Of a stretch of DNA of 64,000 bases, positions 24,481 through 33,914 are shown one piece after another. Each line of letters opens with the position of its first letter. Positions within the stretch are counted from its first letter, which is position 1. The notes beneath the pieces are model-generated. The model searched no databases. It was not told the origin of the DNA and saw only the letters and a list, made by a program, of their open reading frames with translations. The DNA is taken from assembly GCF_036983985.1 (NCBI RefSeq), contig NZ_JALAHQ010000001.1:744001-808000 (forward strand), read 5' to 3'. The stretch is from Alishewanella metallidurans. GTDB taxonomy: Bacteria > Pseudomonadota > Gammaproteobacteria > Enterobacterales > Alteromonadaceae. Both the position numbers and the translations under genes were made by a program.

Positions 24481-24987
24481 ATGTTTGTGGTTATTGCTGA
24501 AACTCCGCGTTTACGTATACGTCATTTGCTGGCTACCGATGCCGCTTTCACTTGTCAGTTACTCAATGAACCTTCTTTTATAGATAATATTGCTGATCGA
24601 GGCGTACGCTCCGAGCTTGATGCTATGTATTACCTAGCAGAAGGGCCAATTAAAAGTTATCAACAATATGGTTATGGCTTATTTTTAGTTGAAGAATGTG
24701 CAAGCCAAATGCCCATCGGGTTTTGTGGTTTGTTATACCGAGAAAAGTTACAAGAAACCGACATCGGTTTTGCTTTTGCGCCCGAATTTTGGGGTAAAGG
24801 CTATGCCTTTGAGGCCGCATCTGCGGTAATGCATTTTGGCTATGGCTCATTAAAGCTTAAACGCATAGTTGGCCTTACTAGCGCGAGTAATATTAGCTCA
24901 ATTAAATTGCTTAATCGCTTAGGATTACGCTTTGAAAAAATGGTGAAAATGACGCCAGAAGACGACTATATTCAGCTGTATTCTTAA
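24481..24987 (+). CDS. GNAT acetyltransferase, RimJ/RimL-like
   Basis: 168 residues from the ATG at 24481. The AAGGA at 24474-24478 is only 2 nt from that ATG but 8 nt from a GTG at 24487, which may be the true start. The fold is recognisable: ETPRLRIRHLLATDA at the N-terminus, acetyl-CoA-binding motif FWGKGYAFEAASAVM (pattern GxGYA), and the C-terminal ASNISSIKLLNRLGLRFE typical of the RimJ/RimL ribosomal or small-molecule N-acetyltransferase group (Acetyltransf_3). The substrate cannot be predicted. It is a single gene between the tRNA cluster and proBA. Confidence 0.85.
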   Translation: MFVVIAETPRLRIRHLLATDAAFTCQLLNEPSFIDNIADRGVRSELDAMYYLAEGPIKSYQQYGYGLFLVEECASQMPIGFCGLLYREKLQETDIGFAFAPEFWGKGYAFEAASAVMHFGYGSLKLKRIVGLTSASNISSIKLLNRLGLRFEKMVKMTPEDDYIQLYS

Positions 24988-25183
24988 TTTTGATTACCGG
25001 CTCGTTGCACTAGGCTCTCATGTTTTACTAACTTATGGTGGGTATTCATTATGCTTATTGTGCTATAAAATCAATTGTTTATGTGGCCAGATTGCAACCG
25101 TTCAAGGCAGACACTCCCGCCTTAAGTGGCACTGAAACGCCATTTTTGTTATTATACCCGCCGGAACAACCATTGGAGGAGTT

Positions 25184-26305
25184 ATGATTAACCCATCCTG
25201 GCGTCGGGTCGTACTTAAAGTCGGTAGTGCCCTAATCGCGCCAGAAAACCAGGGGTGTAGTGAGCAATATTTGCGTCCCATAGCCGAATTTATCCGGCAG
25301 TGCCGACTAAAGGGTCTCGAAGTGATCCTTGTCTCATCAGGTAGTGTAGCCGCTGGCCGCCACCATTTTAACTTTCAACATCAACGTGTGCCCATAGCGT
25401 TAAAGCGCGCTATGGCGGCTGTTGGCCAAAGCGAACTTATGAATTTTTGGAGCAGATGCTTCGATTTCCCTTGCGCTCAGGTATTACTAACACACGGCGA
25501 TCTTAGCGATCGGGTACGGCATCTTAATATTCAAAATACGCTGCGCCGATTGTTAGATCATCAAGTACTGCCCATAGTTAACGAAAACGATACGATAGCC
25601 ACAGATGAAATAAAGGTTGGCGATAATGACAACCTTGCCGCAATGGTGGCAACGGTCGCAAACGCGGATGCATTGATAATTTGTTCAGATGTGGCGGGTT
25701 TATATACTGCTGATCCAAATAAAGATCCAAACGCCACTTTAATACCTACGGTGCAACATATTAGCCCTGAAATTTATGCCTTAGCGGGTGGGGCATCATC
25801 AAATGTCGGTACTGGTGGTATGCGAACTAAAATAGAAGCTGCAGAAAAAGCCGTCGCACATGGGATCGATACCTTAATTATTGATGGTCACCAAGAACAA
25901 AGTTTTCAACGTCTTTTAGCGGGTGAAAATCCGGGAACCATTTTTTACGGCCATGCTAATCCTTTGTCGGATAAAAAGCAGTGGGTGCGTCATACGTTAA
26001 GAGCTAAAGGCGAAATCTGGGTCGATGATGGTTGCATTGAAGCATTAAGCCAACACGGCGCTTCATTGTTATGCAGTGGTATTGTTAGCATCAAAGGTGA
26101 ATTTGAATCGGGTGATGCGGTACTAATACGTTGTGCTTTGGGTAAGCGTAAAGTAGCTAAAGGTGTTAGCCGATTTAGCGCTAGCGAGCTATTTTCGATT
26201 AAAGGGCAGCAAAGCAGAGATATTGCCGCTTGTCTTGGCTATTGCCCTACCGGCAGTGATGCCGTAATCCATCGCAGCGAAATGATGTTATTGGAGAGAA
26301 TATGA
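25184..26305 (+). CDS. proB: Glutamate 5-kinase
   Basis: 373 residues. It phosphorylates glutamate in the first step of proline synthesis. The amino-acid kinase domain (about 1-260) has VVLKVGSALI, VSSGSVAAGR, NENDTIATDEIKVGDNDNLAA and SNVGTGGMRTKIEAA. A PUA domain occupies about 275-365. GGAGG stands 5 nt before the ATG. The stop overlaps the proA start by 4 bp (ATGA), so the two genes are translationally coupled. Confidence 0.97.
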   Translation: MINPSWRRVVLKVGSALIAPENQGCSEQYLRPIAEFIRQCRLKGLEVILVSSGSVAAGRHHFNFQHQRVPIALKRAMAAVGQSELMNFWSRCFDFPCAQVLLTHGDLSDRVRHLNIQNTLRRLLDHQVLPIVNENDTIATDEIKVGDNDNLAAMVATVANADALIICSDVAGLYTADPNKDPNATLIPTVQHISPEIYALAGGASSNVGTGGMRTKIEAAEKAVAHGIDTLIIDGHQEQSFQRLLAGENPGTIFYGHANPLSDKKQWVRHTLRAKGEIWVDDGCIEALSQHGASLLCSGIVSIKGEFESGDAVLIRCALGKRKVAKGVSRFSASELFSIKGQQSRDIAACLGYCPTGSDAVIHRSEMMLLERI

Positions 26306-27555
26306 ATACCGATATCGCGGCCAGCATTGCCGCTAAAGCGTCACAAGCTGCTAAAGCTGTCGCTAATTTAACTACCGAACAAAAAAATGCCGTATTACAG
26401 AGCATGGCTGACCATATTCGCTGTGCCACAGACAGTATTTTACAAGCAAATAAAGATGAAGTTGCTACAGCCAGTGCTAATGACACCAGTGCAGCGATGC
26501 TTGACCGTTTAACATTAACGCCAGAGCGTGTTGAGGCTATGGCTAAAGCCATAGAGCAAATAATCGCGCTACCCGATCCAGTAGGCGCAACTCGGCATAT
26601 TGAGCAGCGGCCTAATGGCATCAATATTGAAAAACGTCGCATTGCGTTGGGCGTGATCTGCATGATTTACGAAGCACGGCCTAACGTTACCGCAGATGCG
26701 GGGGCGCTGTGTTTTAAATCGGGCAATGCGGTTATTTTACGTTGCGGCCGAGAGGCGATTCAAACCAGTTTAGTGATAGCACAAGCTATGCAGCAAGCAC
26801 TTCGCGAACATCAGCTACCTGATGAGGTTGTTAGCATCGTGCCGGACCCAGACCGTGATTTAATGCTGGCTTTGTTAAAGCAAGCTCAGTATATCGATCT
26901 TGTTATTCCGCGCGGTGGAGAAGGTTTAATTCGCTTTGTCACTGAACATAGCCGTATTCCAGTAATTCAACATTTTAAAGGTGTCTGCCATCTGTATGTT
27001 GATCAATCAGCAAATTTAAACATGGCGTTAGAGCTACTGATTAACGGTAAGGTGCAGCGCCCAGGTGTGTGTAATGCATTAGAAGGGCTGCTGGTTAATA
27101 AGGTGATTGCAGCTGAATTTCTACCTCAAGTCGCCGCTGCATTTTCTCAGCACGACGTGATCGTGCACGCTTGTCAGCAAAGTATCGGCTATTTCGCTCA
27201 AGCTCAGCCTATTGCAAACAATGAGTTTGGCCAAGAATACTTAGCTGCAGAAATCGCAATCCGTATTGTTGATGATATCGATGGCGCGATGGCACATATT
27301 GACCAGTTCGGTAGCCAACATACCGAAGTTATTTGCACAGAAAATCACACTAATGCAGAGCGGTTTATTCGCCAAGTTGATTCTGCGGTGGTTATGCATA
27401 ATACCTCTTCGCGATTTTCTGATGGCGGCGAGCTGGGTTTAGGTGCGGAAATAGGCATATCAACCAGCAAACTGCATGCTTATGGCCCAATGGGGCTAGA
27501 AGCGCTAACTACCGAAAAATATGTTGTGACCGGTAGCGGACAAACACGTCTTTAG
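26302..27555 (+). CDS. proA: Gamma-glutamyl phosphate reductase
   Basis: 417 residues, identical to the E. coli length. It reduces gamma-glutamyl phosphate to glutamate semialdehyde with NADPH, acting with ProB. The aldehyde-dehydrogenase fold shows YEARPNVTADAGALCFKSGN, the RPGVCNALEGLLV segment with the catalytic Cys and the DGGELGLGAEIGISTSKLHA motif. GGAGA precedes the ATG. A terminator follows. Confidence 0.97.
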   Translation: MNTDIAASIAAKASQAAKAVANLTTEQKNAVLQSMADHIRCATDSILQANKDEVATASANDTSAAMLDRLTLTPERVEAMAKAIEQIIALPDPVGATRHIEQRPNGINIEKRRIALGVICMIYEARPNVTADAGALCFKSGNAVILRCGREAIQTSLVIAQAMQQALREHQLPDEVVSIVPDPDRDLMLALLKQAQYIDLVIPRGGEGLIRFVTEHSRIPVIQHFKGVCHLYVDQSANLNMALELLINGKVQRPGVCNALEGLLVNKVIAAEFLPQVAAAFSQHDVIVHACQQSIGYFAQAQPIANNEFGQEYLAAEIAIRIVDDIDGAMAHIDQFGSQHTEVICTENHTNAERFIRQVDSAVVMHNTSSRFSDGGELGLGAEIGISTSKLHAYGPMGLEALTTEKYVVTGSGQTRL

Positions 27556-27578
27556 TTGGTAAAAACCACAAAATAGCT

Positions 27579-27619
27579 AACGCAGTCTGGATAATTTACT
27601 GACTAGACTGCGTTTTTTT
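27579..27619 (+). terminator. Rho-independent terminator after proA
   Basis: A 10-bp stem AACGCAGTCT/AGACTGCGTT (27579-27588 with 27605-27614), a 16-nt loop and a run of seven T. Confidence 0.85.
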
Positions 27620-27658
27620 ATGCCACAAAGTTTAGCTAAATCGAGCTTAAGCTAGGGC

Positions 27659-27687
27659 TCGACGTCAGACATTTACCCCGCTATAAT
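27659..27687 (+). promoter_or_regulatory. Sigma-70-type promoter of tig
   Basis: -35 TCGACG (27659-27664), a 17-bp spacer and a perfect -10 TATAAT (27682-27687). The predicted 5' leader of tig is about 100 nt. Confidence 0.65.
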
Positions 27688-27793
27688 GCCGCGTCCTTTT
27701 TTATAACAGGTCTGGTTAGGTATCGTTTTTTTATACTAGACCATACTGCTAAGGCGTTGATTACGCGCCCGTTTTTGAATTTGAGGTAACAAG

Positions 27794-29104
27794 ATGCAAG
27801 TTTCTGTGGAAACCACTCAGGGTTTAGAGCGCCAGTTAACGATCACTGTACCGGCCAACAAAATTGATTCAGAAGTAAAAAACCGTTTACGTGATCTGGC
27901 AAAACGCCAGCGTATCGACGGTTTCCGTCCAGGTAAAGCGCCTGTAGCATTGATCCAGAAGCGTTATGGCATGGCAGTGTTGCAAGAAGTCGCAGGTGAG
28001 CAAATGCAGCGTCATTTCTATGATGCGATTATTGCTAATAAACTTGCTCCAGCTGGCACACCTACGTTTGCACCTGGTCAGTTAGAACAAGGTAAAGACT
28101 TAGAATTTAAAGCTACGTTTGAAGTTTATCCAGAAATAGAAGTTAAAAACTTAGATAAAATAGCCGTAGACAAACCAGTAGTAGAAATAGCTGACGCAGA
28201 TATGGCGAAAATGCTAGATACCTTACGTAAGCAACACGCTACGTGGGAAGAGAAAAAAACTAAAGCCGCAAAAGGCGATCGCGTTGTTATTGATTTCGTT
28301 GGCTCTATTGATGGTGAAGAATTTGAAGGCGGTAAAGCCACAAACTTCAATCTAGATTTAGGCGAAGGCCGTATGATCCCAGGTTTTGAAGACGGTATCA
28401 TTGGCAAAAAAGCCGGTGAGCAAGTTACGGTTGACGTTACTTTCCCTGAAGAATACCACGCTGAAAACTTAAAAGGTAAAGCGGCTAGCTTCGCTGTTAC
28501 TGTAAATAAAGTAGAAAAGCAGGTACTGCCTGAGCTTAATGACGAGTTCGCAGCGTTGTTTGGTTTAGAAACCGCCACTATCGATGCGTTAAAAGTTGAA
28601 GTACGCAAAAATATGGAACGTGAGCTAAACCAAAACATTAAAGCAAAAGTAAAAGAACAAGTGATTAAAGGCTTATTAGCCAATAACGACATTGAAGTAC
28701 CACAAGCTTTAATTAGTGGTGAAGTTGATGTGTTGCGTAAACAAGCTATGCAGCGCTTCGGTAACAATATGGACCCGAAACAATTACCAGAATTGCCAGC
28801 ATCATTATTTGAAGAGCAGGCAAAAGATCGGGTTAAAATTGGTTTGTTGCTGGGTGAAATAATTAAAACTAGCGAATTGAAAGTTGACGACAAGAAAGTT
28901 CAAGAATTAATTGAAACGGTTGCGTCTGCTTATGAAGATCCGCAAGAAGTAGTGCAGTACTACAATAGTAATAAAGAGTTATTACAGAGCATGCGTAACG
29001 TAGCACTGGAAGAACAAGCTATTGAAGTTGTTTTAGCTAGCGCGAAAGTAACCGAACAAAAAGCGGCGTTTGACGAGATAATGAACCCGCAAGCCGCCAA
29101 CTAA
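27794..29104 (+). CDS. tig: Trigger factor
   Basis: 436 residues (E. coli 432). This ribosome-bound chaperone and prolyl isomerase meets nascent chains. The N-terminal ribosome-binding domain contains the signature loop GFRPGKAP (about residues 43-50). The FKBP-type domain (about 150-245) shows GDRVVIDFVGSIDGEEFEGG and MIPGFEDGIIG. The rest is the helical C-terminal chaperone domain. GAGGTAAC stands before the ATG. It heads the conserved tig-clpP-clpX-lon-hupB-ppiD block. Confidence 0.97.
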   Translation: MQVSVETTQGLERQLTITVPANKIDSEVKNRLRDLAKRQRIDGFRPGKAPVALIQKRYGMAVLQEVAGEQMQRHFYDAIIANKLAPAGTPTFAPGQLEQGKDLEFKATFEVYPEIEVKNLDKIAVDKPVVEIADADMAKMLDTLRKQHATWEEKKTKAAKGDRVVIDFVGSIDGEEFEGGKATNFNLDLGEGRMIPGFEDGIIGKKAGEQVTVDVTFPEEYHAENLKGKAASFAVTVNKVEKQVLPELNDEFAALFGLETATIDALKVEVRKNMERELNQNIKAKVKEQVIKGLLANNDIEVPQALISGEVDVLRKQAMQRFGNNMDPKQLPELPASLFEEQAKDRVKIGLLLGEIIKTSELKVDDKKVQELIETVASAYEDPQEVVQYYNSNKELLQSMRNVALEEQAIEVVLASAKVTEQKAAFDEIMNPQAAN

Positions 29105-29132
29105 TATTGACTTATTTGGGCTTGACGGCTTT

Positions 29133-29167
29133 AATGGCTCGGACAACAGTTCGGGCCATTTTATTTT
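29133..29167 (+). terminator. Rho-independent terminator between tig and clpP
   Basis: A 12-bp stem with two G-U pairs (29133-29144 with 29149-29160), an AACA loop and a T-rich tail (TTATTTT). Confidence 0.8.
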
Positions 29168-29209
29168 CTGCGACAATAAAACCCAGCCATTTAGAGGGAA
29201 TCCTACAAC

Positions 29210-29833
29210 ATGTCTATGCCGAATCATCTTAATGATATCGTAAACGCTTTGGTACCAATTGTTGTTGAACAAACTGCGAAAGGTGAGCGTTCTTATGATA
29301 TTTACTCACGTTTATTAAAAGATCGTATTATATTTTTGACAGGCCAAGTTGAAGATCACATGGCCAATCTAATTGTGGCGCAATTGTTATTTTTAGAGTC
29401 AGAAAACCCAGAAAAAGATATTTATATTTATATTAATTCACCAGGCGGATCGGTTACTGCTGGCTTATCAATATACGATACCATGCAGTATATCAAACCA
29501 AATATTTCCACCATTTGTGTAGGTCAGGCGGCCAGTATGGGCGCATTCCTATTATCTGGTGGCGCTAAAGGCAAGCGTTATATTTTGCCAAATGCACGGG
29601 TAATGATCCACCAGCCTTTAGGCGGCTTTCAAGGCCAAGCTACTGATTTTGAAATACATGCTCGTGAAATTTTGGGCATAAAAGAAAAGTTAAACCGTTT
29701 AATGGCCGAGCATACTGGCAAGACTTATGAACAAGTATGTAAAGACACCGAGCGTGATAATTTCTTAAGTGCACAACAAGCCTTGGAATATGGCTTAGTA
29801 GATGCCATATTTACTAACAGAGACGCGAAGTAA
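29210..29833 (+). CDS. clpP: ATP-dependent Clp protease proteolytic subunit
   Basis: 207 residues, the E. coli length. It forms the tetradecameric serine peptidase chamber. Catalytic Ser109 (GQAASMGAF) and His134 (MIHQPLGG) are in place, with the Asp in the CKDTERDNF segment. The N-terminal propeptide region is present. GAGGGAATCC precedes the ATG. It is 54 bp from clpX. Confidence 0.97.
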   Translation: MSMPNHLNDIVNALVPIVVEQTAKGERSYDIYSRLLKDRIIFLTGQVEDHMANLIVAQLLFLESENPEKDIYIYINSPGGSVTAGLSIYDTMQYIKPNISTICVGQAASMGAFLLSGGAKGKRYILPNARVMIHQPLGGFQGQATDFEIHAREILGIKEKLNRLMAEHTGKTYEQVCKDTERDNFLSAQQALEYGLVDAIFTNRDAK

Positions 29834-29887
29834 TCATTTTATGCAGTCAGTAATAGCTGACTGCTCCGTAGTAAAAGAGGTAGTTAC

Positions 29888-31168
29888 ATGTCTGATCACC
29901 GCACTGACGGCGATAAGAGCGGTAAACTGTTGTACTGTTCTTTTTGTGGCAAATCACAGCATGAAGTGCGTAAATTGATCGCAGGCCCACAGGTTTATAT
30001 TTGTGATGAATGTGTTGATTTATGCAATGACATTATTCGCGAGGAAATTAAAGATATTTCTCCGAAACGCGACGCTGATAAATTACCAGTGCCGAAAGAG
30101 ATCCGAGCGCACCTTGACGATTATGTAATCGGTCAAGAACACGCTAAAAAAGTACTAGCTGTTGCAGTTTATAATCATTACAAACGTTTACGTAGTGCAC
30201 AGCACAAACAAGACGTTGAGCTAGGTAAGAGTAATATCTTATTAATTGGCCCTACGGGCAGTGGTAAAACCTTACTTGCTGAAACCTTAGCACGCTTATT
30301 GGACGTACCCTTTACTATGGCCGATGCCACAACCTTAACTGAAGCCGGTTATGTTGGTGAAGACGTAGAAAATATTATTCAAAAGCTGCTGCAAAAATGT
30401 GATTACGACGTCGAAAAAGCACAGCGTGGTATTGTTTACATTGATGAAATAGACAAAATTTCACGTAAATCAGATAATCCGTCTATTACCCGAGATGTAT
30501 CTGGTGAAGGTGTGCAACAAGCGCTACTAAAACTGATCGAAGGTACTATTGCTTCAGTACCACCGCAAGGTGGGCGTAAGCACCCGCAACAAGAGTTTTT
30601 GCAGGTAGATACCTCTAAAATTTTATTTATTTGTGGTGGTGCGTTTGCTGGCTTAGATAAAGTAATCGAGCAGCGCTGTGCTAAAGGCTCAAGTATCGGT
30701 TTTGGTGCAGAGGTGCGCAGCAAAGAAAGCACACGTAGCATCAGCGAATCATTTCGCGATGTCGAGCCAGAAGATCTAGTTAAGTATGGCCTTATTCCTG
30801 AGTTTATTGGCCGCTTGCCGGTAGTGGCAACGCTAACTGAACTAGATTTAGCCGCGTTAGTTACTATTCTTAGCGAACCCAAAAACGCAGTGGTTAAGCA
30901 GTTTGCTGCCTTATTTGCCATGGAAGATGTTGAGCTTGAGTTCCGTGAAGATGCGTTAAAAGCGATTGCGCAAAAAGCGATGGAACGTAAAACCGGTGCT
31001 CGCGGCCTGCGCTCAATCCTAGAAGCTGTGTTGCTTGATACCATGTACGAGCTGCCATCAATGAAGGATGTTACTAAGGTTGTTATTGATGAAACGGTGA
31101 TCCGCGGTGAAAGCACGCCGATTTTAATTTATCAAAGCAACGAGCCAGTTGTGGCTGAATCACACTAA
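29888..31168 (+). CDS. clpX: ATP-dependent Clp protease ATP-binding subunit ClpX
   Basis: 426 residues. This AAA+ unfoldase feeds substrates to ClpP. The N-terminal C4 zinc domain (CSFCGKSQ and CDECVDLC) is followed by Walker A GPTGSGKTLLAETLA, Walker B IVYIDEIDKI, the pore loop GYVGEDV, and the IGF loop (GSSIGFGAEV) that docks on ClpP. AGAGG precedes the ATG. A terminator separates it from lon. Confidence 0.97.
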   Translation: MSDHRTDGDKSGKLLYCSFCGKSQHEVRKLIAGPQVYICDECVDLCNDIIREEIKDISPKRDADKLPVPKEIRAHLDDYVIGQEHAKKVLAVAVYNHYKRLRSAQHKQDVELGKSNILLIGPTGSGKTLLAETLARLLDVPFTMADATTLTEAGYVGEDVENIIQKLLQKCDYDVEKAQRGIVYIDEIDKISRKSDNPSITRDVSGEGVQQALLKLIEGTIASVPPQGGRKHPQQEFLQVDTSKILFICGGAFAGLDKVIEQRCAKGSSIGFGAEVRSKESTRSISESFRDVEPEDLVKYGLIPEFIGRLPVVATLTELDLAALVTILSEPKNAVVKQFAALFAMEDVELEFREDALKAIAQKAMERKTGARGLRSILEAVLLDTMYELPSMKDVTKVVIDETVIRGESTPILIYQSNEPVVAESH

Positions 31169-31195
31169 AATAGTGTCAGAGCAACATTTTTTATA

Positions 31196-31222
31196 AAAAA
31201 GGAGCTGATTTAGCTCCTTTTT
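31196..31222 (+). terminator. Terminator between clpX and lon
   Basis: GGAGCT/AGCTCC stem (31201-31206 with 31212-31217) extended by A/T flanks, with a GATTT loop and a T-run. Confidence 0.85.
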
Positions 31223-31232
31223 CGTATTGGTA

Positions 31233-31260
31233 ATTGAAGTTTTTAAAACGAACCCCATAT
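31233..31260 (+). promoter_or_regulatory. Sigma-32 (heat-shock) promoter of lon
   Basis: -35 ATTGAA (31233-31238; consensus CTTGAA), a 14-nt spacer and -10 CCCCATAT (31253-31260; consensus CCCCATNT). It lies 47 bp before the lon ATG, right after the clpX terminator. Confidence 0.8.
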
Positions 31261-31307
31261 ACTTAAATATATTCGCGCCTGCAGAAACTAAATTCGAGAG
31301 AGAATTC

Positions 31308-33704
31308 ATGACATCAGAAAATGCTGAACGTTTGCATATGCCCGTGTTGGCACTGCGCGACGTTGTCGTATATCCCCATATGGTCATTCCATTGTTTGTT
31401 GGACGGGCAAAGTCTATAAAATGTTTAGATGCCGCGATGGACAACGATAAGCAAATCTTTTTGGTCGCGCAAAAAGATGCCACCTTGGATGATCCAGCCG
31501 CTACCGATTTATACCAAGTTGGTACCGTAGCGACTATTTTACAATTATTAAAACTGCCAGACGGTACGGTTAAAGTGTTAGTTGAAGGCAGTCGCCGTGC
31601 GCGGTTGGTTGAGTTTACTGAAACCGACGCCTCATTTGCCGCCTATGTCGATATTATTGAAACGGCTGAGGTTGATAGCAGCGAGCAAGAAGTATTCTTA
31701 CGCTCAGCGATTAATCAGTTTGAAGGTTACATTAAGCTTAACAAGAAGATCCCACCAGAAGTGCTAACCGCATTAAGCGGTATCGATGAGCCTGCGCGTT
31801 TAGCGGATACTATGGCTGCACATATGCCATTGAAGGTCGAAGATAAGCAAAAAGTACTGGAAATTTTCGACGTAACCGAACGGTTAGAATTTTTAATGGC
31901 GATGATGGAAAGCGAAATTGATATTCTTCAAGTTGAGCGCCGTATTCGTAGCCGCGTTAAAAAGCAAATGGAGAAAAGCCAGCGCGAGTATTATCTGAAT
32001 GAACAGATGAAAGCCATTCAGCGCGAGCTGGGCGAGCTAGAAGACGCGCCTGACGAATTTGAAACCCTAAGCAAGAAAATTGAAGAAGCACAGATGCCGG
32101 CCGAGGTTGCAGATAAAGCTAAAGCTGAACTGCAAAAACTAAAGATGATGTCACCGATGTCAGCTGAAGCTACCGTAGTGCGCAGTTATATCGATTGGTT
32201 GGCTAACGTACCGTGGAAAAAACGCAGTAAAGTGAAGAAAAACCTAGCGGTAGCCGAGCAAATTCTTAATGCCGATCACTATGGTTTAGAAAAAGTTAAA
32301 GAGCGTATTGTTGAGTATCTTGCCGTGCAACAGCGGGTAAACAAGTTAAAAGGGCCGATTTTATGTTTAGTTGGACCACCAGGCGTAGGTAAAACCTCGC
32401 TGGGGCAGTCTGTAGCTAAAGCCACTGGCCGTAAGTATGTACGCATGGCCTTAGGTGGTGTGCGAGATGAAGCTGAGATCCGAGGCCACCGTCGGACCTA
32501 TATCGGTTCAATGCCAGGCAAAATTATTCAGAAGATGGCTAAAGTAGGGGTACGTAATCCGCTATTTTTACTCGATGAAATCGATAAGATGGCATCAGAT
32601 TTCCGTGGTGATCCGTCAGCGGCGTTGCTTGAGGTACTTGATCCTGAACAAAATACCGCTTTTAGTGATCACTATCTGGAAGTTGATTACGATCTATCTG
32701 ATGTAATGTTTTTTGCTACCTCTAACAGCCTAAATATTCCGGCGGCGTTACTCGATCGTATGGAAGTAATACGGCTGTCGGGTTACACCGAAGATGAAAA
32801 GTTGAATATTGCTAAGCAGCATCTTATCAACAAGCAAATCGGCCGTAATGGTTTAAAAGCCCATGAAATTGTTATTGAAGACAGTGCAATTATAGGCATT
32901 ATTCGTTATTACACCCGCGAAGCGGGTGTGCGTAGTCTTGAGCGTGAAATTTCTAAATTATGCCGCAAAGCGGTAAAACAAATTCTGTTAACTAAAGGTT
33001 TAAAACAAGTCGTTATTAACCAGAAAAACCTCGAGGATTTCCTTGGTGTGCAGCGCTACGACTACGGCAAAGCCGAAGACAGTAATCGCATAGGCCAAGT
33101 AACAGGTTTAGCTTGGACCGAAGTTGGTGGGGATTTACTTACCATAGAAGCGGCATCGGTGGTAGGTAAAGGCAAACTAACCTTTACCGGCTCTTTAGGC
33201 GACGTTATGAAAGAGTCGATTCAAGCCGCGATGACTGTGGTGCGAAGCCGTGCCGAAGGCTTACGCATTAATGAAGATTTCTACGAAAAACGCGACATTC
33301 ACGTACACGTACCTGAGGGCGCAACACCAAAAGATGGCCCCAGCGCCGGTATTGCCATGGTAACAGCACTGGTATCTAGCCTTACTGGTAACCCTGTGCG
33401 TTCAGATGTCGCCATGACCGGTGAGATAACCCTAAGGGGTGAAGTGTTACCTATTGGCGGATTAAAAGAGAAGCTGCTAGCGGCGCATCGTGGTGGTATT
33501 AAGCGGGTATTAATTCCTCACGATAACGTACGCGATTTAAAAGATATCCCTGATAACGTGAAAGGCGACATTGAAATTTGTCCTGTAAAATGGATAGACG
33601 AAGTGCTTGAACTGGCGTTGCAAGAGCCTTTGAGCCGTGTTTCAGTGCCAGAAACGGTAAAAAAATCAGCAAAAAGCAAAAAAACGGAAAAAAATCCTAA
33701 TTAG
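31308..33704 (+). CDS. lon: Lon protease
   Basis: 798 residues from the ATG at 31308 (MTSENAERLHMPVLALRDVV), preceded by GAGAGAG; the open frame upstream covers the heat-shock promoter and is not coding. Lon is a hexameric AAA+ serine protease for damaged and regulatory proteins. The N-terminal substrate domain starts LPVLALRDVVVYP-like, Walker A is GPPGVGKTSL, Walker B is LFLLDEIDKM, and the Ser-Lys dyad sits in PKDGPSAGIAM and GGLKEKLLAA. The C-terminal tail is very Lys-rich. Confidence 0.97.
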   Translation: MTSENAERLHMPVLALRDVVVYPHMVIPLFVGRAKSIKCLDAAMDNDKQIFLVAQKDATLDDPAATDLYQVGTVATILQLLKLPDGTVKVLVEGSRRARLVEFTETDASFAAYVDIIETAEVDSSEQEVFLRSAINQFEGYIKLNKKIPPEVLTALSGIDEPARLADTMAAHMPLKVEDKQKVLEIFDVTERLEFLMAMMESEIDILQVERRIRSRVKKQMEKSQREYYLNEQMKAIQRELGELEDAPDEFETLSKKIEEAQMPAEVADKAKAELQKLKMMSPMSAEATVVRSYIDWLANVPWKKRSKVKKNLAVAEQILNADHYGLEKVKERIVEYLAVQQRVNKLKGPILCLVGPPGVGKTSLGQSVAKATGRKYVRMALGGVRDEAEIRGHRRTYIGSMPGKIIQKMAKVGVRNPLFLLDEIDKMASDFRGDPSAALLEVLDPEQNTAFSDHYLEVDYDLSDVMFFATSNSLNIPAALLDRMEVIRLSGYTEDEKLNIAKQHLINKQIGRNGLKAHEIVIEDSAIIGIIRYYTREAGVRSLEREISKLCRKAVKQILLTKGLKQVVINQKNLEDFLGVQRYDYGKAEDSNRIGQVTGLAWTEVGGDLLTIEAASVVGKGKLTFTGSLGDVMKESIQAAMTVVRSRAEGLRINEDFYEKRDIHVHVPEGATPKDGPSAGIAMVTALVSSLTGNPVRSDVAMTGEITLRGEVLPIGGLKEKLLAAHRGGIKRVLIPHDNVRDLKDIPDNVKGDIEICPVKWIDEVLELALQEPLSRVSVPETVKKSAKSKKTEKNPN

Positions 33705-33753
33705 GGGCTTTTCATTCCCGTTGGCTGTGCTAAGTTATGAAAAGTTTCGATAA

Positions 33754-33774
33754 AGCCCTTGCTATACAAGGGCT
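33754..33774 (+). other. Hairpin between lon and hupB
   Basis: A perfect 8-bp stem AGCCCTTG/CAAGGGCT with a CTATA loop and no T-tract. It could be a weak or Rho-assisted lon 3' end. Confidence 0.45.
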
Positions 33775-33815
33775 GCAGTCAAAGCAGGAAATATTGGTTT
33801 TGGCGCTTCTTTTGC

Positions 33816-33844
33816 TTGCAAGCTCATAAAATGCTTGTTATAAC
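33816..33844 (+). promoter_or_regulatory. Sigma-70-type promoter of hupB
   Basis: -35 TTGCAA (33816-33821), a 17-bp spacer and -10 TATAAC (33839-33844), about 70 bp before the hupB start. Confidence 0.6.
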
Positions 33845-33914
33845 GAAGAAGCTCACTTACAAGACTAGTGAAGTGTAGCCGTTTAAAATAATAACAATTG
33901 AAGGGGATGATATT

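Noticed and set aside
26247..26663. 138-codon minus-strand frame at the proB/proA junction
   Set aside because: It overlaps two strongly conserved, coupled genes and shows no domain or ribosome site.
28126..28893. 255-codon open frame on the minus strand inside tig
   Set aside because: It lies opposite a highly conserved trigger factor gene, has Ser/Lys/Thr-rich low-complexity translation and no family features.
30436..31116. 226-codon open frame on the minus strand inside clpX
   Set aside because: It is a shadow of the conserved clpX coding sequence, without start signals or domain features.
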